Part shown: positions 9,417-18,826 of the stretch, piece after piece
Position numbering within the stretch: the first letter of the stretch is position 1
Layout: each line of letters opens with the position of its first letter
From: Chitinophagales bacterium
GTDB lineage: Bacteria > Bacteroidota > Bacteroidia > Chitinophagales > Saprospiraceae
Reading direction: 5' to 3'
Length of the DNA stretch: 64,000 bases
Assembly (NCBI GenBank): GCA_017303875.1
Contig: JAFLBP010000010.1
Span: forward strand, 1 to 64,000
The notes under the pieces: model-generated
What the model saw: only the letters and a program-made list of their open reading frames with translations
Told to the model about the DNA's origin: nothing
Databases searched by the model: none
Made by a program: the position numbers and the translations under genes

Positions 9417-9728
9417 ATGTTTGCGATTGTTTCCATCGCCGGTCAACAATTTAAAGTTGAGGAAGGTCATCAGATCTTCGTCCACCGGCTGGCAGCGAAT
9501 GAAGGTGATGCTGTTACCTTCGATGCCGTACATCTCATTGATCGGGACGGCAATGTAACCATCGGTGCTCCCAACATTAAAGGTGCTTCTGTAAGCGCCG
9601 AAGTTTTGGGCCACCTGAAAGGGGACAAACTTGTCGTTTTCAAAAAGAAACGCCGTAAAGGCTTCCGTAAGAAAAACGGCCACCGCCAATCCTTCACGCA
9701 GATCGAGATTAAATCCATCAAGGCTTAA
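9417..9728 (+). CDS. rplU: Ribosomal protein L21
   Basis: The 103-residue protein starts MFAIVSIAGQQFKV, the characteristic L21 N-terminus; a TTG 12 bases upstream is in frame but unlikely. The conserved C-terminal KKRRKGFRKKNGHRQ...I.I RNA-binding signature is present. It is the first gene of the usual rplU-rpmA pair. Confidence 0.97.
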   Translation: MFAIVSIAGQQFKVEEGHQIFVHRLAANEGDAVTFDAVHLIDRDGNVTIGAPNIKGASVSAEVLGHLKGDKLVVFKKKRRKGFRKKNGHRQSFTQIEIKSIKA

Positions 9729-9795
9729 TCCCGGTCTTTTCTCCCCTGAAAATCATCAAACCTAATTCACGCAAGTTTTCAACCTATTTTGAGTC

Positions 9796-10446
9796 ATGGC
9801 ACACAAGAAAGGCGTAGGTAGTTCCGATAACGGCCGGGACAGTAAAAGTAAACGACTCGGCGTCAAATTGTTCGGCGGTCAAAGCGCCGTAGCAGGAAAC
9901 ATTCTCGTCCGCCAACGCGGCACTCGTTTTCACGCTGGCGACAATGTATACATGGGACGCGACCACACGCTGCACGCCCAGATTGACGGTATCGTGAAAT
10001 TCACGCGTACCCGTCAGGATCGCAGCTATGTAAGCATCGTTCCTTTCGACGCAGTAGTAGCCGCTCCGGCTGCTCCGGCGCCGAAAGTAGAAGCGCCCAA
10101 AGCTAAAAAAGTTGCTGCTCCGGTAGCAGAAGTAGCTGCTGCTGAAGAAGCACCCAAAGCAAAAGCTGCTAAAAAAGGCCCTAAAGCCGACGATCTGAAA
10201 ATCGTTGAAGGCATCGGCCCGAAAATTGAGCAGCTACTCAAAGAAGGTGGCATCGAAACATGGGAAGACCTGAGCAATGCGCCCGTTGAGCGTATTCAGG
10301 AAATCCTCGACGCTGCCGGTCCGCGCTATCAAATCCACGATCCAAGCACCTGGCCCGCTCAAGCCAAATTTGCCGTTGACGGCAAATGGGACGAGCTGAA
10401 AGAATACCAGGATATGCTCATCGGCGGCCGCGACGCTGCGGAGTAA
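9796..10446 (+). CDS. rpmA: Ribosomal protein L27 fused to a helix-hairpin-helix domain
   Basis: Residues 1-85 are a canonical L27 ([24 protein letters not shown] start, GGQ.V..GNI.VRQRGT..H.G.NV). Ordinary L27 ends near residue 85-90. Here an Ala/Lys/Pro-rich linker (about 88-133) continues into an 80-residue C-terminal domain whose [17 protein letters not shown] is a helix-hairpin-helix motif, ending in a conserved-looking Trp/Tyr-rich tail. The linker codons are as GC-rich as the rest and the frame is open throughout, so this is a genuine fusion, not read-through. The HhH domain could add nucleic-acid contacts near the peptidyl-transferase end of the 50S subunit. Terminator follows. Confidence 0.95.
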   Translation: MAHKKGVGSSDNGRDSKSKRLGVKLFGGQSAVAGNILVRQRGTRFHAGDNVYMGRDHTLHAQIDGIVKFTRTRQDRSYVSIVPFDAVVAAPAAPAPKVEAPKAKKVAAPVAEVAAAEEAPKAKAAKKGPKADDLKIVEGIGPKIEQLLKEGGIETWEDLSNAPVERIQEILDAAGPRYQIHDPSTWPAQAKFAVDGKWDELKEYQDMLIGGRDAAE

Positions 10447-10475
10447 TTTCCCGATATCATTTCTGATTTCGATAT

Positions 10476-10516
10476 AACATCCTGTCGGTCCCTGTGATCG
10501 GCAGGATGTTTTTTTT
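10476..10516 (+). terminator. rplU-rpmA terminator
   Basis: AACATCCTG/CAGGATGTT stem with a 17-base loop followed by a run of T to 10516. Confidence 0.85.
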
Positions 10517-10518
10517 AA

Positions 10519-10728
<210 letters not shown>

Positions 10729-11097
10729 ATGATAAAGTTTTTACTTGTCTTCCTCGGCGGTGGCGCCGGCAGTCTGCTGCGCTACGGGCTGGCATTATGG
10801 CTGGGTCCGGTACAGGGGCGTTTTCCATGGGCAACGCTGGCAGCCAATGCACTTGCCTGCTTTATTTTGGGCTGGGTGGGTGCGCTCGCCTTGCAATACC
10901 GGCTCAGCGAGGAGCAGCGCCTGTTGTTGGCTACCGGCCTCTGCGGCGGCTTCAGCACCTTTTCAACCTTCACGGCCGAGAGTTGGCGACTGTATGAACA
11001 GGGAAATTTAGCTTTCTTGTTGCTTAATGTATTTATGAATTTGGCAGTATGTATGCTTTGCCTACTTTTGGGCACGAAAATGCCAAATTTGCTCTAA
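10729..11097 (+). CDS. crcB: Fluoride exporter CrcB/Fluc
   Basis: A 122-residue membrane protein with four hydrophobic segments. The family signatures GGGAGSLLRYG (residues 9-19) and GLCGGFSTFSTF (about 70-81, pore Phe and Asn/Gly region) are present. Fluc proteins form dual-topology dimers that leak fluoride out of the cytoplasm. It ends three bases before the tryptophan dioxygenase start, so the two are probably co-transcribed. No fluoride riboswitch is visible in the repeat-filled leader. Confidence 0.93.
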   Translation: MIKFLLVFLGGGAGSLLRYGLALWLGPVQGRFPWATLAANALACFILGWVGALALQYRLSEEQRLLLATGLCGGFSTFSTFTAESWRLYEQGNLAFLLLNVFMNLAVCMLCLLLGTKMPNLL

Positions 11098-11100
11098 CCT

Positions 11101-12036
11101 ATGGATCAAGCGATTTTAGACCGCCTTCAACAACTCGAAGAAAAGTATTCCGCCATGGGACAGGATATGAAATCCTACCTCGACGGATTACTCTATGCCG
11201 ATTACCTGACTTATTGGGACTATATCCACCTCGACACCCTGTTAAGTCTGCAAAATCCGCGTACGCCCATCCCCGATGAGCGTATTTTTATTCTCTACCA
11301 TCAGATCACGGAATTGTATTTCCGCCTGACCTTAGACGCCATCGCACAATTGGCCGATGCCAAACCACGCCCCGATCTGGCTTTTTTCAAGCGCCAGGTT
11401 ACGCGTATCAACCGCTACTTTGAACAGCTGATCTCCTCTTTCGACATCATGGTTGAGGGCCTCGATCGCGAGGAGTTTCTCAAATTCCGCATGAGCCTGC
11501 TGCCTTCCAGCGGCTTCCAAAGCGTGCAGTATCGAATGATAGAAATCGCCGGCACGGATATGATCAACCTCGTACATCCCTCCAAACGGGAACTGACGGC
11601 CGGTGTCAACGACGTCAAACTACTCTACTCGGTGTTGTATTGGCGTTCCGGCGCTACCGAACTGGCATCCGGTAAAAAAACGCTCACCCTGCGGCAGTTT
11701 GAAGATAAATACTCCGCCGAACTGATGCGCTTTTCAGAAACCTACCAAACGGTTAACCTGCGCGCCTTGTATCAAAGTCTCGATGAAGCAGATCGCCAGG
11801 ATGCCGAATTAATTCAGATGCTCCGACAATTCGACCTGAATGTAAATGTGCGCTGGGGCCTCTCCCACTTCCGCTCCGCCGCCCGATACCTCAATGCCGA
11901 ACCCAAAGAAATTGCCGCTACCGGCGGCACCAACTGGCAACAATACCTGCCTCCCCGTATGCAACTCATCATCTTTTTCCCGGAACTCTGGTCGGAAGAA
12001 GAACGCAAAAACTGGGGAAGGTTTCAGGAACTATGA
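11101..12036 (+). CDS. Tryptophan 2,3-dioxygenase family protein
   Basis: Haem dioxygenase of 311 residues that would open the indole ring of tryptophan to N-formylkynurenine. Family features: LTYWDYIHLDTLLSLQ, FILYHQITELYFRLTLD with the distal His (about residue 65), the SLLPSSGFQSVQYRMIE segment, and a C-terminal GLSHFRSAARYL containing the expected haem-ligand His (about 258). The length is slightly above classical bacterial TDO, and the sequence looks like the divergent Bacteroidota branch. A separate FAD hydroxylase at 45-46 kb could act on an aromatic product, but no kynurenine genes are adjacent. Confidence 0.85.
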   Translation: MDQAILDRLQQLEEKYSAMGQDMKSYLDGLLYADYLTYWDYIHLDTLLSLQNPRTPIPDERIFILYHQITELYFRLTLDAIAQLADAKPRPDLAFFKRQVTRINRYFEQLISSFDIMVEGLDREEFLKFRMSLLPSSGFQSVQYRMIEIAGTDMINLVHPSKRELTAGVNDVKLLYSVLYWRSGATELASGKKTLTLRQFEDKYSAELMRFSETYQTVNLRALYQSLDEADRQDAELIQMLRQFDLNVNVRWGLSHFRSAARYLNAEPKEIAATGGTNWQQYLPPRMQLIIFFPELWSEEERKNWGRFQEL

Positions 12037-12561
<525 letters not shown>

Positions 12562-12562
<1 letters not shown>

Positions 12563-13215
12563 CAGATTGCGCGCCAGTTGTCGGGCAATGGCGCATCGAG
12601 CACTAACGCATTTCCGGTGTCGGGGTGTACACATTCCAGGCACAAGGCGTGTAATTTAATTTGAAAAGCCTGCCAGGCGGCGGCCCCATAGTCCGTATCG
12701 CCCAAAATGGGGCAACCAATATGCGCCAGTTGTGCGCGAATCTGGTGAAAGCGGCCCGTTCGCGGCCGCAGCTCCCAATCCGCCAGGCCACCGGGCAACT
12801 CCTCAATAATCCGATACTCCAAAAGGGCTTCCTGAGCGCCACTTGCTGATCCGATCAGGGCACGCCGACCATCTGCACTCCGGTACAGCAAATGCTTCAG
12901 CAGGCCGCTTTTTTCAGGGTGCGTCGGGGCGATGGCGCGGTATGTTTTGCGGGTTTGATGCGCTTCAAATTGCAGCATCAGCGCACTGAGTGCGGTTTTT
13001 CGCTTAGCGAGCAGGAGCAGACCGCTGGTTACGCGGTCGAGGCGGTGCACAGCACGTAGATAAGGGGGTTCGCGGCGCGGCGCCATCTGTGCGTGCAGCC
13101 AGGCGCGCATTTCGTTTTCTGCAGAAGGATGCGCACTGCCCCCGCTTTCCGTTGATAACCCGGCGGGTTTATTAATGGCCAGCAAGCACTTGTCTTCGTA
13201 GCAGATTGGAAACAT
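12562..13215 (-). CDS. RluA-family RNA pseudouridine synthase
   Basis: The 217-residue protein carries the RluA motif HRLDRVTSGLLLLAK (catalytic Asp about residue 65) and the later GRFHQIRAQLAHIGCPILGD motif. There is no N-terminal S4 domain, so it belongs to the short RluA/TruC-type group that modifies rRNA or tRNA; the target cannot be read from the sequence. The ATG at 13215 is preferred because it begins right after the BLUF stop codon and matches the family N-terminus (CYEDKCLLAINKPAGL). Confidence 0.9.
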
Positions 13216-13216
13216 A

Positions 13217-13663
13217 TTATTCGGCCGTATGGCGATTTCTGAGTTCGAGCGCAAATCCCTCTACCATTTCCAGGAGGCGCAATGGGGCGAGCAGGTCGCG
13301 GCTGCTGTCCTGAGCATCTTGTTGGGCCGGAGTAAACCCGACAATCTGCGCATTTTTTTCAGGATTTAAGGCTCGGAAAGCCATGCTCCATTCCGGATAC
13401 AGACGCTCTTTTACCGGCATCTGATACAGCAGGGTAAGGTTTTTATGCCGCGGGTCATTTGCAATATGATTGTAATACAAATCACAAACAGCGTCCATGC
13501 TGCCCTCTAAAAGTTGTAAAAAATAACCATTACCGTACAGCAATATCCCGGTGATCTGCTGTCTGGAATTAGCTTCACGGCACTTTTCCAACAACGTTAA
13601 AAGCGATTCTTCCGAAAACGGAATAGCGGCCTGGCTCCGGTAGATCAGTTGGAACACAGTCAT
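13217..13663 (-). CDS. BLUF-domain blue-light sensor
   Basis: Protein of 148 residues consisting of a BLUF domain (1-95) and a short helical tail. The flavin-site residues are present: Tyr8 in QLIYRSQA, the Asn of EANSRQQITGILLY, Gln in FLQLLEG, and the C-terminal Trp in EWSMAF. It should bind FAD and sense blue light. With no output domain fused, it probably signals through a partner protein, as stand-alone PixD/BlrB-type proteins do. It lies between the carotenoid operon and the RluA/VanZ genes on the same strand, one base from the RluA start. Confidence 0.92.
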   Translation of the reverse strand: MTVFQLIYRSQAAIPFSEESLLTLLEKCREANSRQQITGILLYGNGYFLQLLEGSMDAVCDLYYNHIANDPRHKNLTLLYQMPVKERLYPEWSMAFRALNPEKNAQIVGFTPAQQDAQDSSRDLLAPLRLLEMVEGFALELRNRHTAE

Positions 13664-13825
13664 ATTTTTTGTTTGTTTGTAGCTGCGAGTTCATGGTCTC
13701 GCGAAAAATTGAGTACAAATTTGCCGGCTTTTCCGCCTGATTACGTACTATCCGGGTAATACAAGCGATAAGCAATTCAAATGTACAACAAGGCATCCCA
13801 CAAAAACAAACCTTTTTTCGACTGC

Positions 13826-14524
13826 TTAAAAATCTTCTCCTTTTCGGCCACTCCAGGTGCCCTCAATCCCTTCCACCGCAAAGCGGGTAAACATGTCTTC
13901 GGCATACCAATTCCGATCGCGGGTTTTGCGCACCACTTCCCCGTGGGCCTTGTCGCGGTAGGCAAACTGCTGCACGGCTTCAAAGTTATCCCAGACGCTG
14001 AAAGTTGCCTGATAAATCAGCGGGGTCTCCCCTACCCCAATCTGCAATTTAAGCCCCGGACGCCCCTCCAGCGAGGCGCTTGAGCCAGGCACATGCCGCC
14101 AGAATTCGGGCAGGCGCTGCGTGCGTACGCGGGCGCGGGTGAGCACTGCCACAGCCTGTTCGGGCCGCAGCGGCTGTTCGGAAAGTCGGTCGGTAAAAGG
14201 ATTCACGCCATCCCAGGTGCCGTGGGTACGCAAAGGGCGCAGGTGCACGCGCAATTGCTCCTCAGCACGCCGTTGGGCAGCCAGTGCAAAAGGATTGTGC
14301 TGCCAGAAATCCTGATGGGCAGCCTCCGACTCCCATACCCCCAGCAGGCTGTACACCCGCCAGTTGGGCCACAAGCTAAAGCCGTTGCCGGCGCCGCTGC
14401 CCATGAGTTTGTAAAATTGTAATCCCGGCGCTTTTTTCAAGTGCCGATGCGCCAGTTGCATTTGGCTGAGCGCCCAAACAATGCTGGATGCAGGGTAACG
14501 GAAAAGGGAGATGGAACAGTGCAA
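13826..14524 (-). CDS. crtA: CrtA-like carotenoid oxygenase/hydroxylase
   Basis: About 232 residues. Similar to spheroidene monooxygenase: SLFRYP near the N-terminus, a WALSQM segment, PGLQFYKLMGSG and NWRVYSLLGVWE. In Bacteroidota, CrtA-like proteins next to cruF hydroxylate C-2' of the psi end in the myxol pathway. No ATG fits the N-terminus, so the start is placed at TTG 14524 immediately before LHCSISLFRYP; upstream in-frame codons derive from a cacaaaaacac spacer repeat. Third gene of the minus-strand carotenoid operon, 29 bases after cruF. Confidence 0.8.
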   Translation of the reverse strand: MHCSISLFRYPASSIVWALSQMQLAHRHLKKAPGLQFYKLMGSGAGNGFSLWPNWRVYSLLGVWESEAAHQDFWQHNPFALAAQRRAEEQLRVHLRPLRTHGTWDGVNPFTDRLSEQPLRPEQAVAVLTRARVRTQRLPEFWRHVPGSSASLEGRPGLKLQIGVGETPLIYQATFSVWDNFEAVQQFAYRDKAHGEVVRKTRDRNWYAEDMFTRFAVEGIEGTWSGRKGEDF

Positions 14525-14553
14525 TTTTTTGTGTTTTTGTGTTTTTGTGTTTT

Positions 14554-15177
14554 TTACCAAAAATTCAAGGCGATAAAGAAGGCTAACTGACAAGCCAGCA
14601 AGACCAACGCCATGCGGTTGCGCTGCCCGACACCAAGACGGAAAAAGGCGTATTGCACCAAACTGCCCACCACAAACCATGCGGCGTAATTTTGCAGGGG
14701 CACGGTGTCATTTTCCCAGGACCAAAACTGATAGCGCATGGCCACCGGCTCCACCAATACATCAAAAGCCGTCATGGCCGCGCCGCCGAGCAAAGCCTTT
14801 ACCCACCATGAGGCCTGCGGCGCAAGGTAATGCACGGCAATACCGCATAAATAGCTGGTCAGCAGCCAGTTAATACCGATCATGGGCGGCGTACCCCATA
14901 TTTTGGGGCCGAGCGCGACATCATACTGATAATGCCCGAAAATGAGTCCGGTATTTATCCCAACAACTTCAATCAAAAAACCCACCGCAGTCGCAATCGC
15001 CGCATATATCCAAAAACGCCGGTCGCGGTTTTCGTGAAAATGCAACACGATAAACAGCGACAAGAACAAATTGAAAGGGGTGAGCAGCACAAACTGCGGG
15101 TGCACCGGCAAACCGATACCCACAATACCGGCAATATGCGCCGAAATGAGCAAAAAAAGGGCAAGTTTTACATTCAT
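14554..15177 (-). CDS. cruF: CruF-family carotenoid 1',2'-hydratase
   Basis: The 207-residue integral membrane protein has six or so hydrophobic segments and the CruF/DUF422 signatures GFLIEVVGINTGLIFGHYQY (about 62-81), PPMIGINWLLTSY (about 94-106) and a conserved D-x-x-x-E-P (DVLVEP). It would hydrate the psi end of lycopene- or gamma-carotene-type substrates. The start at 15177 overlaps the upstream desaturase stop by ATGA, showing tight coupling. Confidence 0.88.
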   Translation of the reverse strand: MNVKLALFLLISAHIAGIVGIGLPVHPQFVLLTPFNLFLSLFIVLHFHENRDRRFWIYAAIATAVGFLIEVVGINTGLIFGHYQYDVALGPKIWGTPPMIGINWLLTSYLCGIAVHYLAPQASWWVKALLGGAAMTAFDVLVEPVAMRYQFWSWENDTVPLQNYAAWFVVGSLVQYAFFRLGVGQRNRMALVLLACQLAFFIALNFW

Positions 15178-16640
15178 ACGGACTCGGCGATGAGGCTGTC
15201 GGTAATTTTTGCAGAAAGCAGACAAAGCGGAATGCCGCCGCCGGGGTGTACGCTGCCGCCCACAAAATAAAGGCTTTTGATTTTGCTGCTGAAATTGGGG
15301 TGCCGCAAAAACGCGGAAAACATATTATTGGAAGCCGTTCCGTACAAAGCGCCCTGCCACGAAGCGGTTTTGCTTTGAATGGTGCGCGGGTCGAGGGTAG
15401 CTTCGCAGGCGATGAGCGGTTCTATCGGCCGGCCGAGGTTGTGGCTGAGCTTGTCGAGCACCTGCCGGCGGATGCGCTGCGTGAGCGCGTCCCAGTCCTG
15501 CCCCGTGCTGTTGGCCGGCACATTGACCATCACGAACCAGGTTTCGCAGCCGGGCGGTGCGTCCTGCGGATCGTATTTGGTCGTAATATTGATGTACACT
15601 GTCGGGTCGCTGCATACTTCGCCGCGGCTATGGGCCTCAAATTCCGCCTGATAGTCCTTACTGAAAAAGATATTATGCAGGTCCAGTTCCGGAAATTCAG
15701 CCCGGATGCCCCAGTAAAAAATCAGCGCACTGGTAGAGCGCTCCTGCGCAAGCGTGCGCTCCGGATGCGGCTGATCGGGCAGCAGGTGTTTGTAGGTGGG
15801 GTAAATATCCATATTGCTCACCACCTGATCGTAAAGGCGCGTTTCACCTTTGACCTGAACACCTGCCGCAGCGCCGTTTTTGACCAAAATACGCTCTACC
15901 GGCGTATTGAAATGAAATCTTGCGCCCTTGCGTTCGGCCAGCGCGTACACGCTTTTGGTAATGGCATACATGCCGCCTTTGGGATAATACGCGCCAAAAC
16001 CGTGTTCAAAATGCGGAATAATGGTCAGCATACCCGGTGCGCGGTACGGATTGGAGCCGTTGTAGGTCGCGAAACGGTCGAAAAGCTGTACCAGTTTAGG
16101 GTGTTTTAGTCCGCGCGCATTGGCGGCGTGCATGGAGCGGTTCAGGTCGAGTGCCGGCAGATAAAGCAGCGCCCTGGCAACTTTTTTATTCCACCAGGTT
16201 TTGAAGTGGTGCAGCGATTTTTCGAGGAAAATACGGCCGCTCAGTTCATATTTAAACTTGCTTTTTTCCAAAAATCGCAACACCGTACCTTCCGGAACGC
16301 CCAATTGACGGGCGGCTTCGCGGTCGAATTCGGCGGGATCGCTCCAGGCGCTGAGGCGGGTACCATCGTCCCAGTGATAGCGGCAGACCAGGGGTGCGCG
16401 CAGGTAGCTGAAATGCGCGCGCGGGTCTTCGCCGGCGGTTTCAAACAGCTCATCCACGTACATGGGCATGGTAAAGAGCGAAGGCCCGGCATCGAAGCGG
16501 TAACCGCCGAGGGTAAATTCCGAGAGCTTGCCACCGGGGTAATCGTTGGCTTCGTAGACGTCAACTTCGTGTCCGCGGGCGGCTAAGCGGGCAGCGGTGG
16601 CCAATCCGCCGATACCGGCGCCGATAATTGCAATGCGCAT
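15174..16640 (-). CDS. CrtI/CrtD-family carotenoid desaturase
   Basis: FAD-dependent desaturase of 488 residues with N-terminal dinucleotide fold IIGAGIGGLATAARLA and EANDYPGGK, the DAGPSLFTMP segment, and the C-terminal GGSVHPGGGIPLCLLSAK signature. Either phytoene desaturase (CrtI) or 3',4'-desaturase (CrtD) fits. Its position directly before cruF and a crtA-like gene favours CrtD in a saproxanthin/myxol-type pathway. Phytoene synthase, GGPP synthase and cyclase genes are not in the window. First gene of the operon. Confidence 0.87.
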   Translation of the reverse strand: MRIAIIGAGIGGLATAARLAARGHEVDVYEANDYPGGKLSEFTLGGYRFDAGPSLFTMPMYVDELFETAGEDPRAHFSYLRAPLVCRYHWDDGTRLSAWSDPAEFDREAARQLGVPEGTVLRFLEKSKFKYELSGRIFLEKSLHHFKTWWNKKVARALLYLPALDLNRSMHAANARGLKHPKLVQLFDRFATYNGSNPYRAPGMLTIIPHFEHGFGAYYPKGGMYAITKSVYALAERKGARFHFNTPVERILVKNGAAAGVQVKGETRLYDQVVSNMDIYPTYKHLLPDQPHPERTLAQERSTSALIFYWGIRAEFPELDLHNIFFSKDYQAEFEAHSRGEVCSDPTVYINITTKYDPQDAPPGCETWFVMVNVPANSTGQDWDALTQRIRRQVLDKLSHNLGRPIEPLIACEATLDPRTIQSKTASWQGALYGTASNNMFSAFLRHPNFSSKIKSLYFVGGSVHPGGGIPLCLLSAKITDSLIAESV

Positions 16641-16784
16641 GTTCGGGTGTTTGAGTGTTTTGGTGTTTTCGGGTTTTAGTAGTTAAAGGCATCCGTTTAA
16701 CTTTTTCCGGGCCGACTTGTTCATTTAATTCCAAAAAAGCTGCCGGAGTGTGCCGAAAACCGGAACTTTGGAGCTTTTATTGCT

Positions 16785-16914
16785 CACAGATGTTACACGG
16801 AAGGGTTTCACACAGATGTGCACAGATCATTCCCACAGCAAACACTGAATTCTGTGACATCTGTGTGCATAATCTGTGCGCATCTGTGCGAAACCCTTCT
16901 GTGTAACATCTGTG
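16785..16914. repeat. Long imperfect hairpin (cacagat family), copy 1
   Basis: Two 43-base arms (16785-16827 and 16872-16914) are inverted copies with three mismatches. They are built from cacagat-type words such as tttcacacagatgtgcacag. The loop contains a second inverted pair and the words gaattctgtgacatctgtg. The same words, in the same order on the other strand, occur at 41651-41792. It occupies the spacer between the carotenoid operon and mnmE; no gene is present there. Confidence 0.85.
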
Positions 16915-16963
16915 AAAAATCCCTCAAAAACACTAAAAAACTAAAACACTTAAACACCCAAAC

Positions 16964-18424
16964 ATGCAAATTCCCGACCTGAGCGCCACCATTGTTGCTT
17001 TAGCCACCCCGCCGGGTGTGGGCGCGATTGGCGTAGTGCGGCTTTCCGGCCCCCGTGCGCTGCTCATTGCTGATGTCATGTTCAAAGGCAAAAGCTTAGA
17101 AAATGCCGCCAGCCATACTGTGCATTTCGGGCGTATTGTATCGCCGGAGGGTCGCAACCTCGACGAGGGTTTGGCCACCATTTTCAAAAATCCGCACTCA
17201 TATACCGGCGAAGACAGCGTGGAGTTCAGCTGCCACGGCTCGCCTTATATTTTGCAGGAGGTCATTCAGACAGCCCTCGCGCATGGTGCGCGCATGGCCG
17301 CGCCAGGGGAGTTTACCCTGCGCGCCTTCCTGAACGGCAAACTCGACCTTAGTCAGGCCGAAGCCGTAGCCGACCTGATCGCCAGCCAGAGCGCCGGGGC
17401 CCACAGCATGGCCCTGAGTCAGTTGCGCGGCGGCTTTAAAAACGAAATCCAGCGCCTGCGCGAGGAATTGATTCATTTTGCGTCCTTAGTTGAGCTGGAA
17501 CTGGATTTTTCGGAAGAAGACGTGGAATTTGCCAACCGCAGCGACCTGCGGGCTTTGGTGGATAAAATACGCCGCTATATTCAGACGCTACTGCGCTCTT
17601 TTGCGCTGGGCAACGCCATGAAACACGGCGTCAATACCGTCATTGCCGGGCGGCCCAACGCCGGCAAAAGTACCCTGCTCAATGCCCTGCTCAATGAAGA
17701 GCGCGCCATCGTGAGCGATATTCCCGGCACTACCCGCGACACCATCGAAGAGGTGCTGAATATCGACGGGGTGCAGTTTCGGCTCATTGATACCGCCGGC
17801 ATCCGCGAGGCCCAGGATCAGATAGAGGCCATTGGCGTACAAAAGACCTTTGAAAAGGTGCGCGATGCGGCGCTACTGGTATACGTCTGGGATGTGGCGG
17901 GCGGCATGACCCTCGCCGAGCTGTACCAGGATCTGTTGCAACTACTCGACAGTGCGGCCATCCCCTGCCTGATTGTGTGCAACAAAATGGACCGCAATCC
18001 GCTGTTCAGCACCGAATGGATCAGCCAGCCCGACAACCCGGCCATACACCCTTACCTGTTGCCCGAAGGCGCGCGCCTTGTGTTCCCCGAGGCCCTGCGC
18101 GACGCGGCCCTGACCCCCATACCGGTATCTGCCAAAAACCAGATGAACATTGAATTTTTAAAAGAAAAACTATACGACAGCGCCCTGGGACAGGCTGCCC
18201 CGGCAGAAAGTACCGTGGTGAGCAATGCGCGCCACTACGACGCCCTGCGCCGCGCCGACGAGGCCCTCTCCGACGTGCTGCGCGGCCTCGACACCGGCAT
18301 CACCGGCGATTTTATCGCGCTGGATATCCGCCGTGCGCTGAACTGTCTCGGTGAGATCAGCGGCCAGGTGGATGTGGAGGAGTTGCTGGGGAATATTTTT
18401 GGGAAGTTTTGTATTGGGAAGTGA
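16964..18424 (+). CDS. mnmE: tRNA uridine-5-carboxymethylaminomethyl modification GTPase MnmE
   Basis: The protein has 486 residues: N-terminal tetrahydrofolate-binding domain (ATPPGVGAIGVVRLSG), central helical domain, and an inserted G domain with P-loop GRPNAGKSTLLN (about 228-239), DTAG and NKMD. It ends in the diagnostic C-terminal CIGK. With MnmG it installs the cmnm5 group at U34 of tRNAs. The mnmD gene at 57.4 kb acts in the same modification route. It is divergent from the carotenoid operon across the hairpin spacer. Confidence 0.97.
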   Translation: MQIPDLSATIVALATPPGVGAIGVVRLSGPRALLIADVMFKGKSLENAASHTVHFGRIVSPEGRNLDEGLATIFKNPHSYTGEDSVEFSCHGSPYILQEVIQTALAHGARMAAPGEFTLRAFLNGKLDLSQAEAVADLIASQSAGAHSMALSQLRGGFKNEIQRLREELIHFASLVELELDFSEEDVEFANRSDLRALVDKIRRYIQTLLRSFALGNAMKHGVNTVIAGRPNAGKSTLLNALLNEERAIVSDIPGTTRDTIEEVLNIDGVQFRLIDTAGIREAQDQIEAIGVQKTFEKVRDAALLVYVWDVAGGMTLAELYQDLLQLLDSAAIPCLIVCNKMDRNPLFSTEWISQPDNPAIHPYLLPEGARLVFPEALRDAALTPIPVSAKNQMNIEFLKEKLYDSALGQAAPAESTVVSNARHYDALRRADEALSDVLRGLDTGITGDFIALDIRRALNCLGEISGQVDVEELLGNIFGKFCIGK

Positions 18425-18826
18425 TAAAAAAGAAAAAACATACAATATGTTTTAAATTTGTATTTTTGCCCAACTTTTATCCTCTTTTTTCACTTTCCCG
18501 TCTGAACCGGGATTTGGGGGGATTTTGAGATTCAAGGATTGGATTTTATGAGGATTTTTTGATAGTCTTTTTTAGGGCTTGGGAATTGGTTTGTATTTGT
18601 TTTGAAAAAACTGCACCTCGTCAAAAATGGCCGCTTAAACCGTATCTGGATGTCTACTCTGGTGAGGAAGTCCACCTCGTCAAAAATGGCCGCTTAAACC
18701 GTATCTGGATGTCTACTCTGGTGAGGAAGTCCACCAGAGTTGACATCCAAAAATCCTCAAAAAATCCAATCCTTGAATCTCAAAATCCCCCCAAATCCCG
18801 GTCAAGATGGAATAAAACACAATACC

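Noticed and set aside
16785..16914. Rho-independent terminator of the carotenoid or mnmE operon
   Set aside because: The hairpin lies between divergent starts, not after a gene end, and lacks a T-run; it is treated as a dispersed palindrome.
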